From positions 59,082 through 123,081 of the IMG/VR virus record IMGVR_UViG_3300011113_000492: 64,000 bases of DNA. The stretch is one strand, 5' to 3'. Source of the DNA: a virus. The translations under genes and the position numbers were made by a program. The notes under the pieces are model-generated. The model worked only from the letters and a program-made list of their open reading frames with translations. It did not search any database and was not told the origin of the DNA. This document shows, piece by piece, positions 15,544 through 23,273 of the stretch (position 1 is the first letter of the stretch; the number at the start of each line of letters is the position of its first letter).

Positions 15544-16058
15544 CACAATGGGTAGATGCATTAAAGGAATCTAGTATTCCTGATTATGCAAAGGATACTA
15601 AACTTAATTTGGATGCCGTAATCAAACGCAGCACATTACCTGCAGAAGAAGCCGAAGCAGTTGCAGTTGCAGCCGCATTTGCCACAGGTAATAGTAAATT
15701 TTGGACTTGGTTACACAGTCAAATTGCAGATCGCAAAGAAGCAGACGCGGCACTGACTGCCGCAAGCATTATGTCAATGAACAATACTTGGTACCCATAT
15801 GTTGAAATGGCCAACGACGAAAATCTAAAAGGTCTGCCAGCACAGTTACGCATGAACGCTATTGCCAGCCACGGTGGTACAACTAAAGCCAAATTTGAAG
15901 CATACAGTTTAGCTGCCAGTATTGTTGGCAAGTGTCACTTCTGTGTAAAAGCACATTATGAAACGTTAAAAAAAGAAGGATACACAGTGGAGCAACTTCG
16001 TGACATTGGGCGTATCGCCGCAGTAATTGTCAGCGTGTCTAGGGTATTAAGTTCTTAA
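15540..16058 (+). CDS. AhpD-like alkylhydroperoxidase/carboxymuconolactone decarboxylase-family protein
   Basis: 172 residues, mostly helical, with the AhpD signature G-K-C-H-F-C-V-K-A-H-Y-E near the C-terminus (C-x2-C and following His). In AhpD the two cysteines form a redox disulfide that reduces AhpC. It is the last gene of the operon that starts with AhpC, so a peroxiredoxin-reductant pair is a fair inference. Ends before the terminator at 16091. Confidence 0.82.
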   Translation: MTQWVDALKESSIPDYAKDTKLNLDAVIKRSTLPAEEAEAVAVAAAFATGNSKFWTWLHSQIADRKEADAALTAASIMSMNNTWYPYVEMANDENLKGLPAQLRMNAIASHGGTTKAKFEAYSLAASIVGKCHFCVKAHYETLKKEGYTVEQLRDIGRIAAVIVSVSRVLSS

Positions 16059-16090
16059 TACTATTTTGTTATATAAAAAATAACAGATTT

Positions 16091-16112
16091 GGGGCTTTTT
16101 GGCCCCATTTTT
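16091..16112 (+). terminator. intrinsic terminator
   Basis: GGGGC - TTTTTG - GCCCC stem followed by ATTTTTG; ends the peroxiredoxin operon. Confidence 0.8.
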
Positions 16113-16185
16113 GTTGTATTTTTACAACAAATATTTTGGTTGACCAATATTCCCAATTTTGCTATAATAATGGAATAGTAAGTAA
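16107..16185 (+). repeat. 79-bp promoter cassette, copy 2 (identical to 5190-5268)
   Basis: Exact duplicate of 5190-5268, holding the TTGTTGT/ACAACAA hairpin and a TTGACC-17-TATAAT promoter. Identity over 79 bases, including spacer and leader, points to recent duplication or gene conversion. Confidence 0.9.
16140..16168 (+). promoter_or_regulatory. sigma70-type promoter
   Basis: TTGACC (16140-16145), 17-base spacer, TATAAT (16163-16168). Confidence 0.8.
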
Positions 16186-16198
16186 CAAGGAGCTGGCG

Positions 16199-16339
16199 AT
16201 GACTGTAAAAGAAATGATGGAAGTGTTGAAGCAGCTGGATCCGAACCAAGAAGTTTCGATCTATGATCCAGAGTGGGAAAACACCTTTCCTGTGGAACGC
16301 ATCGAAGTTGAGCAGGATGGCGAGGTTGTACTGTACTAA
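16199..16339 (+). CDS. small protein, unknown
   Basis: 46 residues starting M-T-V-K-E-M-M-E-V-L, with an AAGGAG site. It reads like a short variant of small phage proteins with D-P-N-Q-E-V-S-I-Y followed by a beta strand V-E-V-E-Q-D-G. No function assigned. Confidence 0.6.
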   Translation: MTVKEMMEVLKQLDPNQEVSIYDPEWENTFPVERIEVEQDGEVVLY

Positions 16340-16349
16340 GGAGCTGACC

Positions 16350-16541
16350 ATGAAGACCTACAAAGAAGCGATCTGGGAACTGGCTCTGGACAAAGCTCAC
16401 CAGTATCATAGCGGTGCTTTGTGGCCCGTGGCAGAAGGAGCAGAGACTGTGGCTTGGATCTTCGAAGTGTCTTTGACGACAGTTCACAAAGACATCCGTG
16501 AAGTGTTCCCAGCAGCCTGCAAAAAAGTCTCGCACGGTTGA
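16350..16541 (+). CDS. small helical protein, possibly DNA-binding
   Basis: 63 residues starting M-K-T-Y-K-E-A-I-W with an AAGGAG site. Residues 34-52 (V-A-W-I-F-E-V-S-L-T-T-V-H-K-D-I) look like a helix-turn-helix. The stop codon overlaps the -35 box of the next promoter. Confidence 0.55.
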   Translation: MKTYKEAIWELALDKAHQYHSGALWPVAEGAETVAWIFEVSLTTVHKDIREVFPAACKKVSHG

Positions 16542-16566
16542 CTAGACTATCCAAATCTGCTATACT
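16538..16566 (+). promoter_or_regulatory. sigma70-type promoter
   Basis: TTGACT (16538-16543), 17-base spacer, TATACT (16561-16566), ahead of the SWIM protein and DNA ligase genes. Confidence 0.75.
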
Positions 16567-16586
16567 ACACACATAGACATACTGTC

Positions 16587-16943
16587 ATGCAATTCTATCA
16601 AGAAACTACTAAGTGGAAAGATGCTGTTCCCAACGGCATCTACTTGCTGGATGACAGCAAAAGCAAAATGTATGCTTTTATTAAGGCCGGCGAAAAGTCT
16701 GTGTTTACGTTCAAGAACCCTATTCGAATTAGCACTAGGGGTCGTACTTTCGTTCCGGTCAAGAATACATTCAACTATAAAATTAAAGAAGATACCACTG
16801 AACAGAAATGGACAGTTACCGGTAGTAAAGGCGACAAATATATTGTCCGGCTCATTGATAATGTGCTACAATGTAGCTGTACCGGTTACAAATACCACGG
16901 CAAGTGCAAACATGCTGCTCAAATTCAAAAGGAAATTAAATGA
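16587..16943 (+). CDS. SWIM-type zinc-finger protein
   Basis: 118 residues. The C-terminus has the SWIM pattern C-x-C-x(n)-C-x-H: C-S-C-T-G-Y-K-Y-H-G-K-C-K-H, preceded by strands Y-I-V-R-L-I-D-N-V-L-Q. SWIM zinc fingers bind DNA or protein partners and often accompany nucleases, helicases and recombination factors. The stop overlaps the ligase ATG by 4 bases, so the two are coupled and may act together at nicks. Confidence 0.7.
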   Translation: MQFYQETTKWKDAVPNGIYLLDDSKSKMYAFIKAGEKSVFTFKNPIRISTRGRTFVPVKNTFNYKIKEDTTEQKWTVTGSKGDKYIVRLIDNVLQCSCTGYKYHGKCKHAAQIQKEIK

Positions 16944-18256
16944 CTGATCCCTGTCACAGTGTTATTGCTAGCCTCGAAGATCATAACAGCCGATTGAATA
17001 AAGAAGCTATTATTTTGATGCAGGCTGAACAAGGCAATGATGAACTTTTTCAAGGATTCCGGCTGGCCTTGGATCCTATGATTACTTTTGGGCTTAAACA
17101 AATTCCGGAGAAAAAAGATGCGGATGGTCCTGGGTTGGATTGGGATAGTTTTATTTTCATTATCGATGGTTTTATTAATCGTTCAGTCACCGGTAATGCT
17201 GCCCGAGACACTGTGGTTGAACTAATGGATCGAGCTACTAAGGCGCAATGGAACCGATGGTACCGTCGTATCCTTATCAAAGATCTGCGGTGCGGTGTCA
17301 GTGAAAAAACTGTTAATAAAGTAGTAGAAAAGAAATGGCCTGACTATGCCGTTCCGGTGTTTAGTTGTCAACTAGCGCACGACAGTGCCAATCACGAAAG
17401 CAAAGTCACTGGACGAAAACTCATTGAAGTCAAACTTGACGGCGTTCGAGTTCTAACCATTGTGTATCCTGACGGTCGAGTTGATCAGTTCAGTCGCAAC
17501 GGTAAAGAGTTTGCTAACTTTCCGCACATTAAAGAACAGTTTGCCAAAGTAGCATCTGGGTTGGCTGCACCTTATGTGTTTGACGGCGAAGTAATGAGCA
17601 GTAGTTTTCAGGATCTCATGAAACAAGTGCATCGCAAAGACAATGTCAATGCCGGCGATGCCATCTTGTATCTGTTTGATATTGTTCCACTTGAAGACTT
17701 CCAAAAAGGTGCTTGGAATATGAAGCAGTCAGAACGCACTGCTATTCTACAGAATTGGTTTGATAATGAACAAACTAATCTGCCCAGTGTTCGTGTTCTC
17801 GAGCAAGAGGAAGTGGATCTTGGCACCGAAGAAGGCAACAAAGTCTTTAAGCAAATCAATCAAGACGCCATCGACGGAGGCTACGAAGGCATCATGATTA
17901 AAGACCTCAATGCGCCCTATGAATGTAAACGCAGTCATGCTTGGCTTAAACTTAAACCTTTTATCGAAGTCAGCTTAAATGTTGTTGCTGTAGAAGAAGG
18001 CACAGGTAAGAACATAGGCAAGTTGGGTGCCTTGGTCTGCGAGGGTGTGGACGACAATAAGAAAATCGTCGTTAATGTAGGCAGCGGGTTTACTGACGAA
18101 CATCGTGACGACTATTGGATCAATAAAAATAAGTTGTTGGGCATGGTCGCCGAAGTTCGCGCAGATGCAATAACACAGAATCAAGATAGTACTTATAGTC
18201 TGCGATTCCCTCGCTTCAAAGGCTTTCGCGGATTTGCAATTGGAGAAAAACTGTGA
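16940..18256 (+). CDS. ATP-dependent DNA ligase
   Basis: 438 residues, between T7 (359) and T4 gp30 (487). Nucleotidyltransferase motifs: adenylated lysine K165 in I-E-V-K-L-D-G-V-R, F-D-G-E-V (motif III), Y-E-G-I-M-I-K-D (motif IV) and W-L-K-L-K-P (motif V). The N-terminal 130 residues form the helical domain seen in T4-like ligases. It seals nicks in replication and repair. Overlaps genes on both sides by 4 bases. Confidence 0.93.
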   Translation: MTDPCHSVIASLEDHNSRLNKEAIILMQAEQGNDELFQGFRLALDPMITFGLKQIPEKKDADGPGLDWDSFIFIIDGFINRSVTGNAARDTVVELMDRATKAQWNRWYRRILIKDLRCGVSEKTVNKVVEKKWPDYAVPVFSCQLAHDSANHESKVTGRKLIEVKLDGVRVLTIVYPDGRVDQFSRNGKEFANFPHIKEQFAKVASGLAAPYVFDGEVMSSSFQDLMKQVHRKDNVNAGDAILYLFDIVPLEDFQKGAWNMKQSERTAILQNWFDNEQTNLPSVRVLEQEEVDLGTEEGNKVFKQINQDAIDGGYEGIMIKDLNAPYECKRSHAWLKLKPFIEVSLNVVAVEEGTGKNIGKLGALVCEGVDDNKKIVVNVGSGFTDEHRDDYWINKNKLLGMVAEVRADAITQNQDSTYSLRFPRFKGFRGFAIGEKL

Positions 18257-18486
18257 ACGAACGAATTAAAGAACTTGAAAAACGGGCAACCGAAGAAGTG
18301 ATGAGGAACACTCCCAGTTTTCTGGTCACAAATGAAATGTGGAAGGAAAAGTTCGCCGAGTTAATTGTTAAGCGAATGATTGACAATGTTGAATGTCACG
18401 CTGATTTATATGACTCGCCTGACATTAAGTTTATTTGCGAGAAAATTGTAAATTCTATAAAGTTTGATTTTGGAGTTGAAGAATGA
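18253..18486 (+). CDS. small phage protein, unknown
   Basis: 77 residues, acidic and helical, GTG start overlapping the ligase stop by 4 bases; stop overlaps the next ATG. No recognised domain. Position suggests an accessory to DNA metabolism. Confidence 0.6.
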   Translation: MNERIKELEKRATEEVMRNTPSFLVTNEMWKEKFAELIVKRMIDNVECHADLYDSPDIKFICEKIVNSIKFDFGVEE

Positions 18487-18605
18487 GCCAAGAATTTATC
18501 CGTAGTCAGATAGAGTATTATAGAAAGCATTTGAACTGTGGTTCCAGTCGAGATTGGAATCAAATTCTTGGACTGTATCAGTATTATAAAGGATTACTGA
18601 AATGA
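18483..18605 (+). CDS. very small protein, unknown
   Basis: 40 residues starting M-S-Q-E-F-I-R-S-Q, Tyr-rich helix. Both ends overlap neighbours by 4 bases (ATGA), which is strong evidence that it is translated despite its size. Confidence 0.55.
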   Translation: MSQEFIRSQIEYYRKHLNCGSSRDWNQILGLYQYYKGLLK

Positions 18606-19045
18606 AACTATTCCTCGACACAGAATTCAATGGATTCAACGGTCGCTTGATCTCCATGGCGCTTGTACCTGAGAAACAAACTGATTTTGAATTCTATAAA
18701 GAACTTGAAATTAAAGATCAACTACATCCGTGGGTCCGCGAGAATGTCGTACCACATTTGATTCTGCCACCGATTGGTTATGGAGAGTTTCAGAATTCTT
18801 TGGCTAATTACCTTTGGGAAATCGGCGACTGTACGATTATTGCCGATTGGCCAGATGATATTCGCCATTTCTGCGAAGCGTTGATCACTGGGCCCGGCCA
18901 AATGATTAGACTGATGCATAATGTAAAATTCGAATTGGATCTTGGTATTGAGTACGAATCTTTGGTGCCGCATAATGCACTGCATGATGCAAGGGCAATC
19001 CGTGATTTCTATATGAAACGAGAGGCAACTAATGAAATTCAGTGA
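18602..19045 (+). CDS. DEDD-family 3'-5' exonuclease
   Basis: 147 residues. DEDDh motifs: D-T-E-F at residues 6-9 (D-x-E), I-A-D-W-P-D-D in the middle (second Asp) and H-N-A-L-H-D-A-R-A near the end (H-x4-D). Compact members of this type (Rv2179c-like) act on single-stranded RNA or DNA ends. It sits three genes after ligase in a coupled run, suggesting nucleic-acid repair or turnover. Confidence 0.82.
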   Translation: MKLFLDTEFNGFNGRLISMALVPEKQTDFEFYKELEIKDQLHPWVRENVVPHLILPPIGYGEFQNSLANYLWEIGDCTIIADWPDDIRHFCEALITGPGQMIRLMHNVKFELDLGIEYESLVPHNALHDARAIRDFYMKREATNEIQ

Positions 19046-19358
19046 ACTAAAACGATTGGTTGATTTACATCATCGGCCTGATCATTATGAAGATCCAGAG
19101 GTAGTTATTCAAATTAAACTACCATACTCTACAGTAGGCGGTATGCCTACTGTAAAACTCAAAAGTGTTCAGATGGGATTTGATTGGGATCATGGCAAAT
19201 TTATTTTAGTTCCTGAAGAAAATCTTACACCCAGTGATCGAGACTTTGCTGAACAAATGAAAAAGATGCAGGAACGGGCAGGTTGGGCAGATTATGAAAA
19301 TCGTAATCTAAAAGCGGAAATTAAACGATTGAAAAAACAATTGAAGGTAGAAGAATGA
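19032..19358 (+). CDS. phage protein with C-terminal coiled coil, unknown
   Basis: 108 residues overlapping the exonuclease by 14 bases. Residues 15-70 contain beta strands; the last 35 residues (R-N-L-K-A-E-I-K-R-L-K-K-Q-L) form a coiled coil. Likely an oligomeric accessory factor. Confidence 0.65.
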   Translation: MKFSELKRLVDLHHRPDHYEDPEVVIQIKLPYSTVGGMPTVKLKSVQMGFDWDHGKFILVPEENLTPSDRDFAEQMKKMQERAGWADYENRNLKAEIKRLKKQLKVEE

Positions 19359-19528
19359 AAGATAAAATTTTTGAATGGATTGGACGTAATAGACAAACTA
19401 TTGGATACACTGCTGGTGCATGTAGTATGCTGGCAGCACTAAGTTATGCATTGCAGGGAAATAACGGTCTTGCACTACTTTGGTTGGTAATCGGTGGCAT
19501 GATTGTTATTGACACTCGGAGACTGTAA
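19355..19528 (+). CDS. small membrane protein, unknown
   Basis: 57 residues with one or two hydrophobic helices (residues 17-54). ATG overlaps the upstream stop and its stop shares one base with the next ATG, so it belongs to the coupled run. Confidence 0.55.
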   Translation: MKDKIFEWIGRNRQTIGYTAGACSMLAALSYALQGNNGLALLWLVIGGMIVIDTRRL

Positions 19529-19809
19529 TGAGCATCGATTTGCAAGGAAGTACCGCGGAAGAACGCGGGCAGTGGATTAAAACTCTATTAGATACAGGTA
19601 CATACGAAATTACATTTACCAAAGTAGATGGCAGTAAAAGGATCATGCCCTGTACTTTGAAATCAGATCTGTTGCCACAACGTGAGCTAACAGAAAATCG
19701 TCGCACCAAAGCAAACAATCACGAGGTATTGAGTGTTTGGTGCGTGGACAAATCAGAATGGCGTAGTTTTCGTGTAATGAATGTTACCGAAATTAAGCCT
19801 ATTTTGTAA
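19528..19809 (+). CDS. SH3-barrel-fold phage protein (DUF2693-like)
   Basis: 93 residues. The pattern F-T-K-V-D-G-S-K-R-I-M-P-C-T-L near residues 31-45 and W-R-S-F-R-V later match small SH3-like barrel proteins common in tailed phages (DUF2693 type). Function is unknown; such barrels often bind nucleic acids or peptides. Confidence 0.6.
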   Translation: MSIDLQGSTAEERGQWIKTLLDTGTYEITFTKVDGSKRIMPCTLKSDLLPQRELTENRRTKANNHEVLSVWCVDKSEWRSFRVMNVTEIKPIL

Positions 19810-19882
19810 ACCAATGCCTAAGTCAGGCGTTAAATATTAAGCAAAGACAAATTTTGCAACTTAACTTTATAAAGGTAAAAAA

Positions 19883-20071
19883 ATGAAAAAACTTATCGCT
19901 CTTATTGCTACTGCATTTGCAGTAACTGCATTTGCTCAAGCACCTGCTAAGAAAGAAGAAAAGAAAGCTGATGCCAAACCAGCTGCTGCTGCACCTGCTG
20001 CTGCACCTGCTGCTGCACCTGCTGCTGCACCTGCTAAGAAAGAAGAAAAGAAAGCTGACGCTAAGAAGTAA
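19883..20071 (+). CDS. secreted Ala/Pro/Lys-rich peptide
   Basis: 62 residues. A signal peptide (M-K-K-L-I-A-L-I-A-T-A-F-A-V-T-A-F-A) precedes an A-P-A/K-K-E-E-K-K-A-D-A-K composition with three A-A-A-P-A repeats. Such proteins are typical of Burkholderiales chromosomes, so the gene was probably taken from the host. Function unknown; may be a periplasmic or cell-wall-associated cationic peptide. A similar but Cys-containing gene lies at 48414. Confidence 0.7.
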   Translation: MKKLIALIATAFAVTAFAQAPAKKEEKKADAKPAAAAPAAAPAAAPAAAPAKKEEKKADAKK

Positions 20072-20088
20072 TCTTAAAGACTATTTCA

Positions 20089-20117
20089 AAAAATTGGGGG
20101 TGACCCCAATTTTTTTG
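20089..20117 (+). terminator. intrinsic terminator
   Basis: AAATTGGGG - GTGA - CCCCAATTT stem followed by a T run. Confidence 0.85.
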
Positions 20118-20151
20118 GCTATACAGATACTAAGAACGGTAATCTAGACTA

Positions 20152-20180
20152 TTGCAGATTTTCGGCTAGTAGTGCATAAT
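20152..20180 (+). promoter_or_regulatory. sigma70-like promoter
   Basis: TTGCAG (20152-20157), 17-base spacer, CATAAT (20175-20180). Weaker than the other early promoters. Confidence 0.5.
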
Positions 20181-20223
20181 AGATCTAACTGTTAACAACA
20201 GTACTTTTAAAAGGAAATCTATT

Positions 20224-20490
20224 ATGATGTTTTCAACTGAAACTAAAACTGGCAAGCTACTTGCCGCTCTGCAAAACGGTGAAGCACTGACCGAAGGTCA
20301 AATGCGTGTTCGATTCGGTCTTAAGAATCCCCGTGCAACTGTTAGCGATATTCGCTATGCAGGTTTTGCTGTCTATGCTAATCAGCATAAGGACACCAAA
20401 GGCCGCGTTACTACCAAGTATCGCATTGGCCGTCCTAGCCGTGCAATCGTAGCCGCTGGCTATCGTGCAATGGCCATGGGCATTGTTTAA
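20224..20490 (+). CDS. winged-helix-like small regulator
   Basis: 88 residues. L-T-E-G-Q-M-R-V-R-F-G-L-K-N-P-R-A-T-V-S-D-I-R (residues 21-43) fits a helix-turn-helix with recognition helix, followed by a basic wing. Framed by its own promoter and terminator. Likely an abundant DNA-binding protein of the phage; target unknown. Confidence 0.65.
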   Translation: MMFSTETKTGKLLAALQNGEALTEGQMRVRFGLKNPRATVSDIRYAGFAVYANQHKDTKGRVTTKYRIGRPSRAIVAAGYRAMAMGIV

Positions 20491-20511
20491 TACCAAACGG
20501 TATTTTACATC

Positions 20512-20536
20512 AAAAGGCGCTTAGGCGCCTTTTTTA
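20512..20536 (+). terminator. intrinsic terminator
   Basis: AGGCGC - TTAG - GCGCCT stem followed by TTTTTTATT; the next promoter starts directly after it. Confidence 0.85.
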
Positions 20537-20565
20537 TTGACGTTAAATATTCAATTTGTTATAAT
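20537..20565 (+). promoter_or_regulatory. sigma70-type promoter
   Basis: TTGACG (20537-20542), 17-base spacer, TATAAT (20560-20565), before the WGR gene. Confidence 0.8.
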
Positions 20566-20599
20566 AAAACATTGTAAATAATTCTTATACGGCGGTAAA

Positions 20600-20896
20600 A
20601 TGAAATACCATTGGATCGGACATTTTAAAGAAGGCACTTCAGATAAGGTATGGGGTCTAATTAGATTGACAGACTATCCTAGGTACAATGACTATGCAGC
20701 CGTGTGGGGGCGACGTGGGCGAGCCTTACAGACAAAAATTCACAGTGACATCGATGCGTGGGATGCTGATAAACTGTGCAACAAAAAAGAAGACAAAGGA
20801 TATACGGTGATCGATCTCGCGAGACTAGATCAAGTATATCCTGAGTTTGAAGAAGATTTACAAAAAACAGCCGTGTGGGCCATGCTGAAAGTATAA
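20600..20896 (+). CDS. WGR-domain protein
   Basis: 98 residues. The core V-W-G-R-R-G-R-A-L-Q-T (residues about 34-44), preceded by K-V-W-G-L-I-R and followed by a D-A-D-K-L-C-N-K-K helix, matches the WGR domain found in PARPs and bacterial DNA-binding regulators. WGR domains read DNA ends or regulate DNA enzymes. It precedes a metallophosphoesterase by one base. Confidence 0.7.
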   Translation: MKYHWIGHFKEGTSDKVWGLIRLTDYPRYNDYAAVWGRRGRALQTKIHSDIDAWDADKLCNKKEDKGYTVIDLARLDQVYPEFEEDLQKTAVWAMLKV

Positions 20897-20897
20897 G

Positions 20898-21722
20898 ATG
20901 AAAGTTAATGTTATCAGCGATTTACATTTAGAGTTTGCAGACCTTGTCTTGCCAGGTGGGGACGTACTCATTTTGAGTGGAGATATCTGCGAGGCTAAAA
21001 ATGTAAAACGTGATCACTATAACCAAGATCATGTCCAATTTAATTTTGAACAGAAACGCAGTGATCGCTACGTTAGATTTTTCGTAGAAGAATGTATCAA
21101 GTATAAACATGTGATTTATGTAATGGGCAATCACGAACATTATGGTTTTAGATTTGACAAAACATATAACCATCTTAAAGAAAATTTGCCTGACAACATT
21201 CTTTTATTGGAAAAGGAAAGTGTGGAGATCGACGGTGTTATTTTTGTAGGAGCCACTCTTTGGACTGACTGCAACAATGCTGATCCTATTACCATGTATA
21301 CACTAAAGCATGGAATGAATGATTATAGGGTAGTTCAAAATTTCTACCCGGACAAAAATCAGTATTTTAAATTGATACCCGAATTTACCTATGCAGATCA
21401 TATCAAAGCTAAAAGTTTTATTTCAACAACTGCCAAGAAAAACCCAGATAAAACCATTGTGGTGGTAACTCATCACAGTCCAAGTAAACGTAGCATTAAG
21501 CCCAGGTATGAAAAAGACTTTCATATGAACGGTGGTTATAGCAGTAACTTGGATGAGTTTATCATGGATCATCCCAACATTAAATTTTGGACGCATGGAC
21601 ATACTCATGATGATTTCAATTACATGATTGAGCAGTGTCGGGTGATCTGCAACCCACGAGGATATGTTGGCTACGAAGAACGTGCCCAAAATTTTGATCC
21701 TACTGTAGGTTTCGACCTGTAA
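20898..21722 (+). CDS. calcineurin-like metallophosphoesterase
   Basis: 274 residues with full metal motifs: I-S-D-L-H-L-E (DxH), L-S-G-D-I-C (GD), M-G-N-H-E-H-Y, V-V-T-H-H-S-P and T-H-G-H-T-H. Phage members of this group act as phosphodiesterases or phosphatases on nucleotides or DNA ends. Paired with the WGR protein, a DNA-end processing role is possible. Distinct from the PlcP-like protein at 9721. Confidence 0.85.
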   Translation: MKVNVISDLHLEFADLVLPGGDVLILSGDICEAKNVKRDHYNQDHVQFNFEQKRSDRYVRFFVEECIKYKHVIYVMGNHEHYGFRFDKTYNHLKENLPDNILLLEKESVEIDGVIFVGATLWTDCNNADPITMYTLKHGMNDYRVVQNFYPDKNQYFKLIPEFTYADHIKAKSFISTTAKKNPDKTIVVVTHHSPSKRSIKPRYEKDFHMNGGYSSNLDEFIMDHPNIKFWTHGHTHDDFNYMIEQCRVICNPRGYVGYEERAQNFDPTVGFDL

Positions 21723-21791
21723 AATACTAATATTTCGGTAGTTAACTGCTATTATAAATATTAATTCAACTGATTTATGAGTATATAAGTG

Positions 21792-21820
21792 TTGACACTG
21801 ACTCGTAAATAAACTAGAAT
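21792..21820 (+). promoter_or_regulatory. sigma70-type promoter of the porin gene
   Basis: TTGACA (21792-21797), 17-base spacer, TAGAAT (21815-21820). A TATAAATA late-type element lies further upstream (21753-21760), so the porin may be made both early and late. Confidence 0.6.
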
Positions 21821-21854
21821 ATTTGTTATTCATTAAAAAAGGAAATTTGAACTT

Positions 21855-22751
21855 ATGAAGAAAATTGCAATCATCGCGGCTTTGTCCGCTCTTAGTTTTG
21901 CGGCCACTGCTCAGGTCACTGTTTCGGGTAAAGTCAGCGAATGGGTTGATAATACCAAAACAGGCAGCATCAGTGCAACTGGTTTGACTGCGGATCCAAC
22001 TAGTAACATTACTGTCAGGGCTTCGGAAAACTTAGGCAAAGGACTAACTGCTCGTGTCGTCGTTGACACACGAATTTTAGCCAATGATCCAACATCAGCA
22101 GGCACACAAATTGGTGATCGTCAAAGCACTGTTGGCCTAGCCAGCAAGGTTGGCAGTGTCGACTTAGGCCGTAATGTACATAGTCAGTTCTTGGCAGTCA
22201 GTAACAATGATGCTTTTGGCACATTGTATGGCAGCGTAGCTGGTGATGTTCATAACCTTCGTGGTCTGCGTTTTAGTAATGGTGCGTTTGTTGCAGTAAC
22301 TCCAATGAAAAACGTGTCAGTGACCTATGACCGCTCTAGTAATTCTGCTGCTGTGGCAGAGTCAACCAGTTATAGCCTAAGTGCTAAAGTTGCATCAATT
22401 GATGCAACGTATGCTCGCTTTGAACAAGGTTCTGCAGAAGTCAGCGACGTAGTTGGTGTTAAAACTAGCTTTGGTGCTACCACAGTGTTCTATAGTCACA
22501 GTGATAACAAGAGCGCAGTTACAGGCGAAACCAAAAAAGGTAACTTGATCGGCGTCACACAAAAGGTCGGAGTAATCACTGCTAAAGCCAGCTATGGTGA
22601 AACCAATACAAAAGTCACTGCTTACAACGTAGGCTTAGACTATGCATTGAGCAAGCGTACCGACGTCGGTGTCGCGTATCGTAGTGTTAATCTAACAGGA
22701 GCAACAAACGATGTTAAACAACTTGGTGTCGGTCTAACTCATCGCTTCTAA
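21855..22751 (+). CDS. phage-encoded outer-membrane porin (general Gram-negative type)
   Basis: 298 residues. The signal peptide ends F-A-A-T-A-Q; the mature protein begins Q-V-T-V-S-G-K-V and continues with alternating strands typical of the 16-strand porin family. Recognisable pieces: V-R-A-S-E-N-L-G-K-G-L-T-A-R-V-V-V, S-V-D-L-G-R-N-V-H-S-Q-F-L and a final G-V-G-L-T-H-R-F. The terminal Phe is the assembly signal. It is shorter than host porins (about 330-380), so external loops are trimmed. It should form a diffusion channel in the host outer membrane. Own promoter and terminator. Confidence 0.85.
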   Translation: MKKIAIIAALSALSFAATAQVTVSGKVSEWVDNTKTGSISATGLTADPTSNITVRASENLGKGLTARVVVDTRILANDPTSAGTQIGDRQSTVGLASKVGSVDLGRNVHSQFLAVSNNDAFGTLYGSVAGDVHNLRGLRFSNGAFVAVTPMKNVSVTYDRSSNSAAVAESTSYSLSAKVASIDATYARFEQGSAEVSDVVGVKTSFGATTVFYSHSDNKSAVTGETKKGNLIGVTQKVGVITAKASYGETNTKVTAYNVGLDYALSKRTDVGVAYRSVNLTGATNDVKQLGVGLTHRF

Positions 22752-22755
22752 TTAG

Positions 22756-22807
22756 TTGACATTTCTCTAAAAAACGCCTATACTGCTAATAACGGTATAG
22801 GCTTTTT
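22756..22807 (+). promoter_or_regulatory. interlocked terminator and sigma70 promoter
   Basis: The porin terminator (GCCTATAC at 22776-22783 pairing with GTATAGGC at 22795-22802, then TTTTTA) shares bases with a promoter: TTGACA 22756-22761, 17-base spacer, TATACT 22779-22784. The predicted start falls inside the hairpin, so the new transcript carries only its 3' arm. Confidence 0.75.
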
Positions 22808-22808
22808 A

Positions 22809-23273
22809 ATGACTGAAAACAATAGCGCAAAAGGTCGCACAAGTTTTGATGCCAACGTAGGCGGACAACTTGTAAACTTTATAAACAAAAATGTATCAGA
22901 ATACCCAACTGAGGCAGGCAGCCCTAAGTTTGATTTAGTACCAGTTACTAAACAAAAAGATATCATGATCAATGTGGCAAGGATGCATGCCAAACAAGAA
23001 TATGATAGAATCATGGAATTGGTCACTGTTCTACAACGGCAAGCCGCTGATATTAAAAAACGGCTGGACATAACTGACATGGTTCATGCTGCCAAATATG
23101 ATTTTCAATTATATCATGGTCAAGCTTATTGGTTAGTGTTCGATCAAAGAAAACAAATAACTAGATTAAGTCGCATGGGGCCCAATGATTGGTGTACGGG
23201 CAAACCCACAGAATACGAATACATCTGCCAGGTACAATGGTTAGGTGATCACACATGGATAGAGGTTAATTAA
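22809..23273 (+). CDS. phage protein, DUF2452-like
   Basis: 154 residues. The central helix with M-H-A-K-Q-E-Y-D-R-I-M-E-L and the C-terminal Y-H-G-Q-A-Y-W-L-V-F and G-D-H-T-W-I-E-V segments resemble the DUF2452 family, whose function is unknown. No ribosome site precedes the ATG; the leader is about 18 bases. Stop and next ATG overlap. Confidence 0.6.
   Translation: MTENNSAKGRTSFDANVGGQLVNFINKNVSEYPTEAGSPKFDLVPVTKQKDIMINVARMHAKQEYDRIMELVTVLQRQAADIKKRLDITDMVHAAKYDFQLYHGQAYWLVFDQRKQITRLSRMGPNDWCTGKPTEYEYICQVQWLGDHTWIEVN

Noticed and set aside
8500-16060. Window as a bacterial chromosome because of pstS, glyA, ahpC and terC
   Set aside because: The flanks hold phage replication, tail fibre and lysis genes with the same strand, spacing and promoter style; no ribosomal or housekeeping operons are seen.
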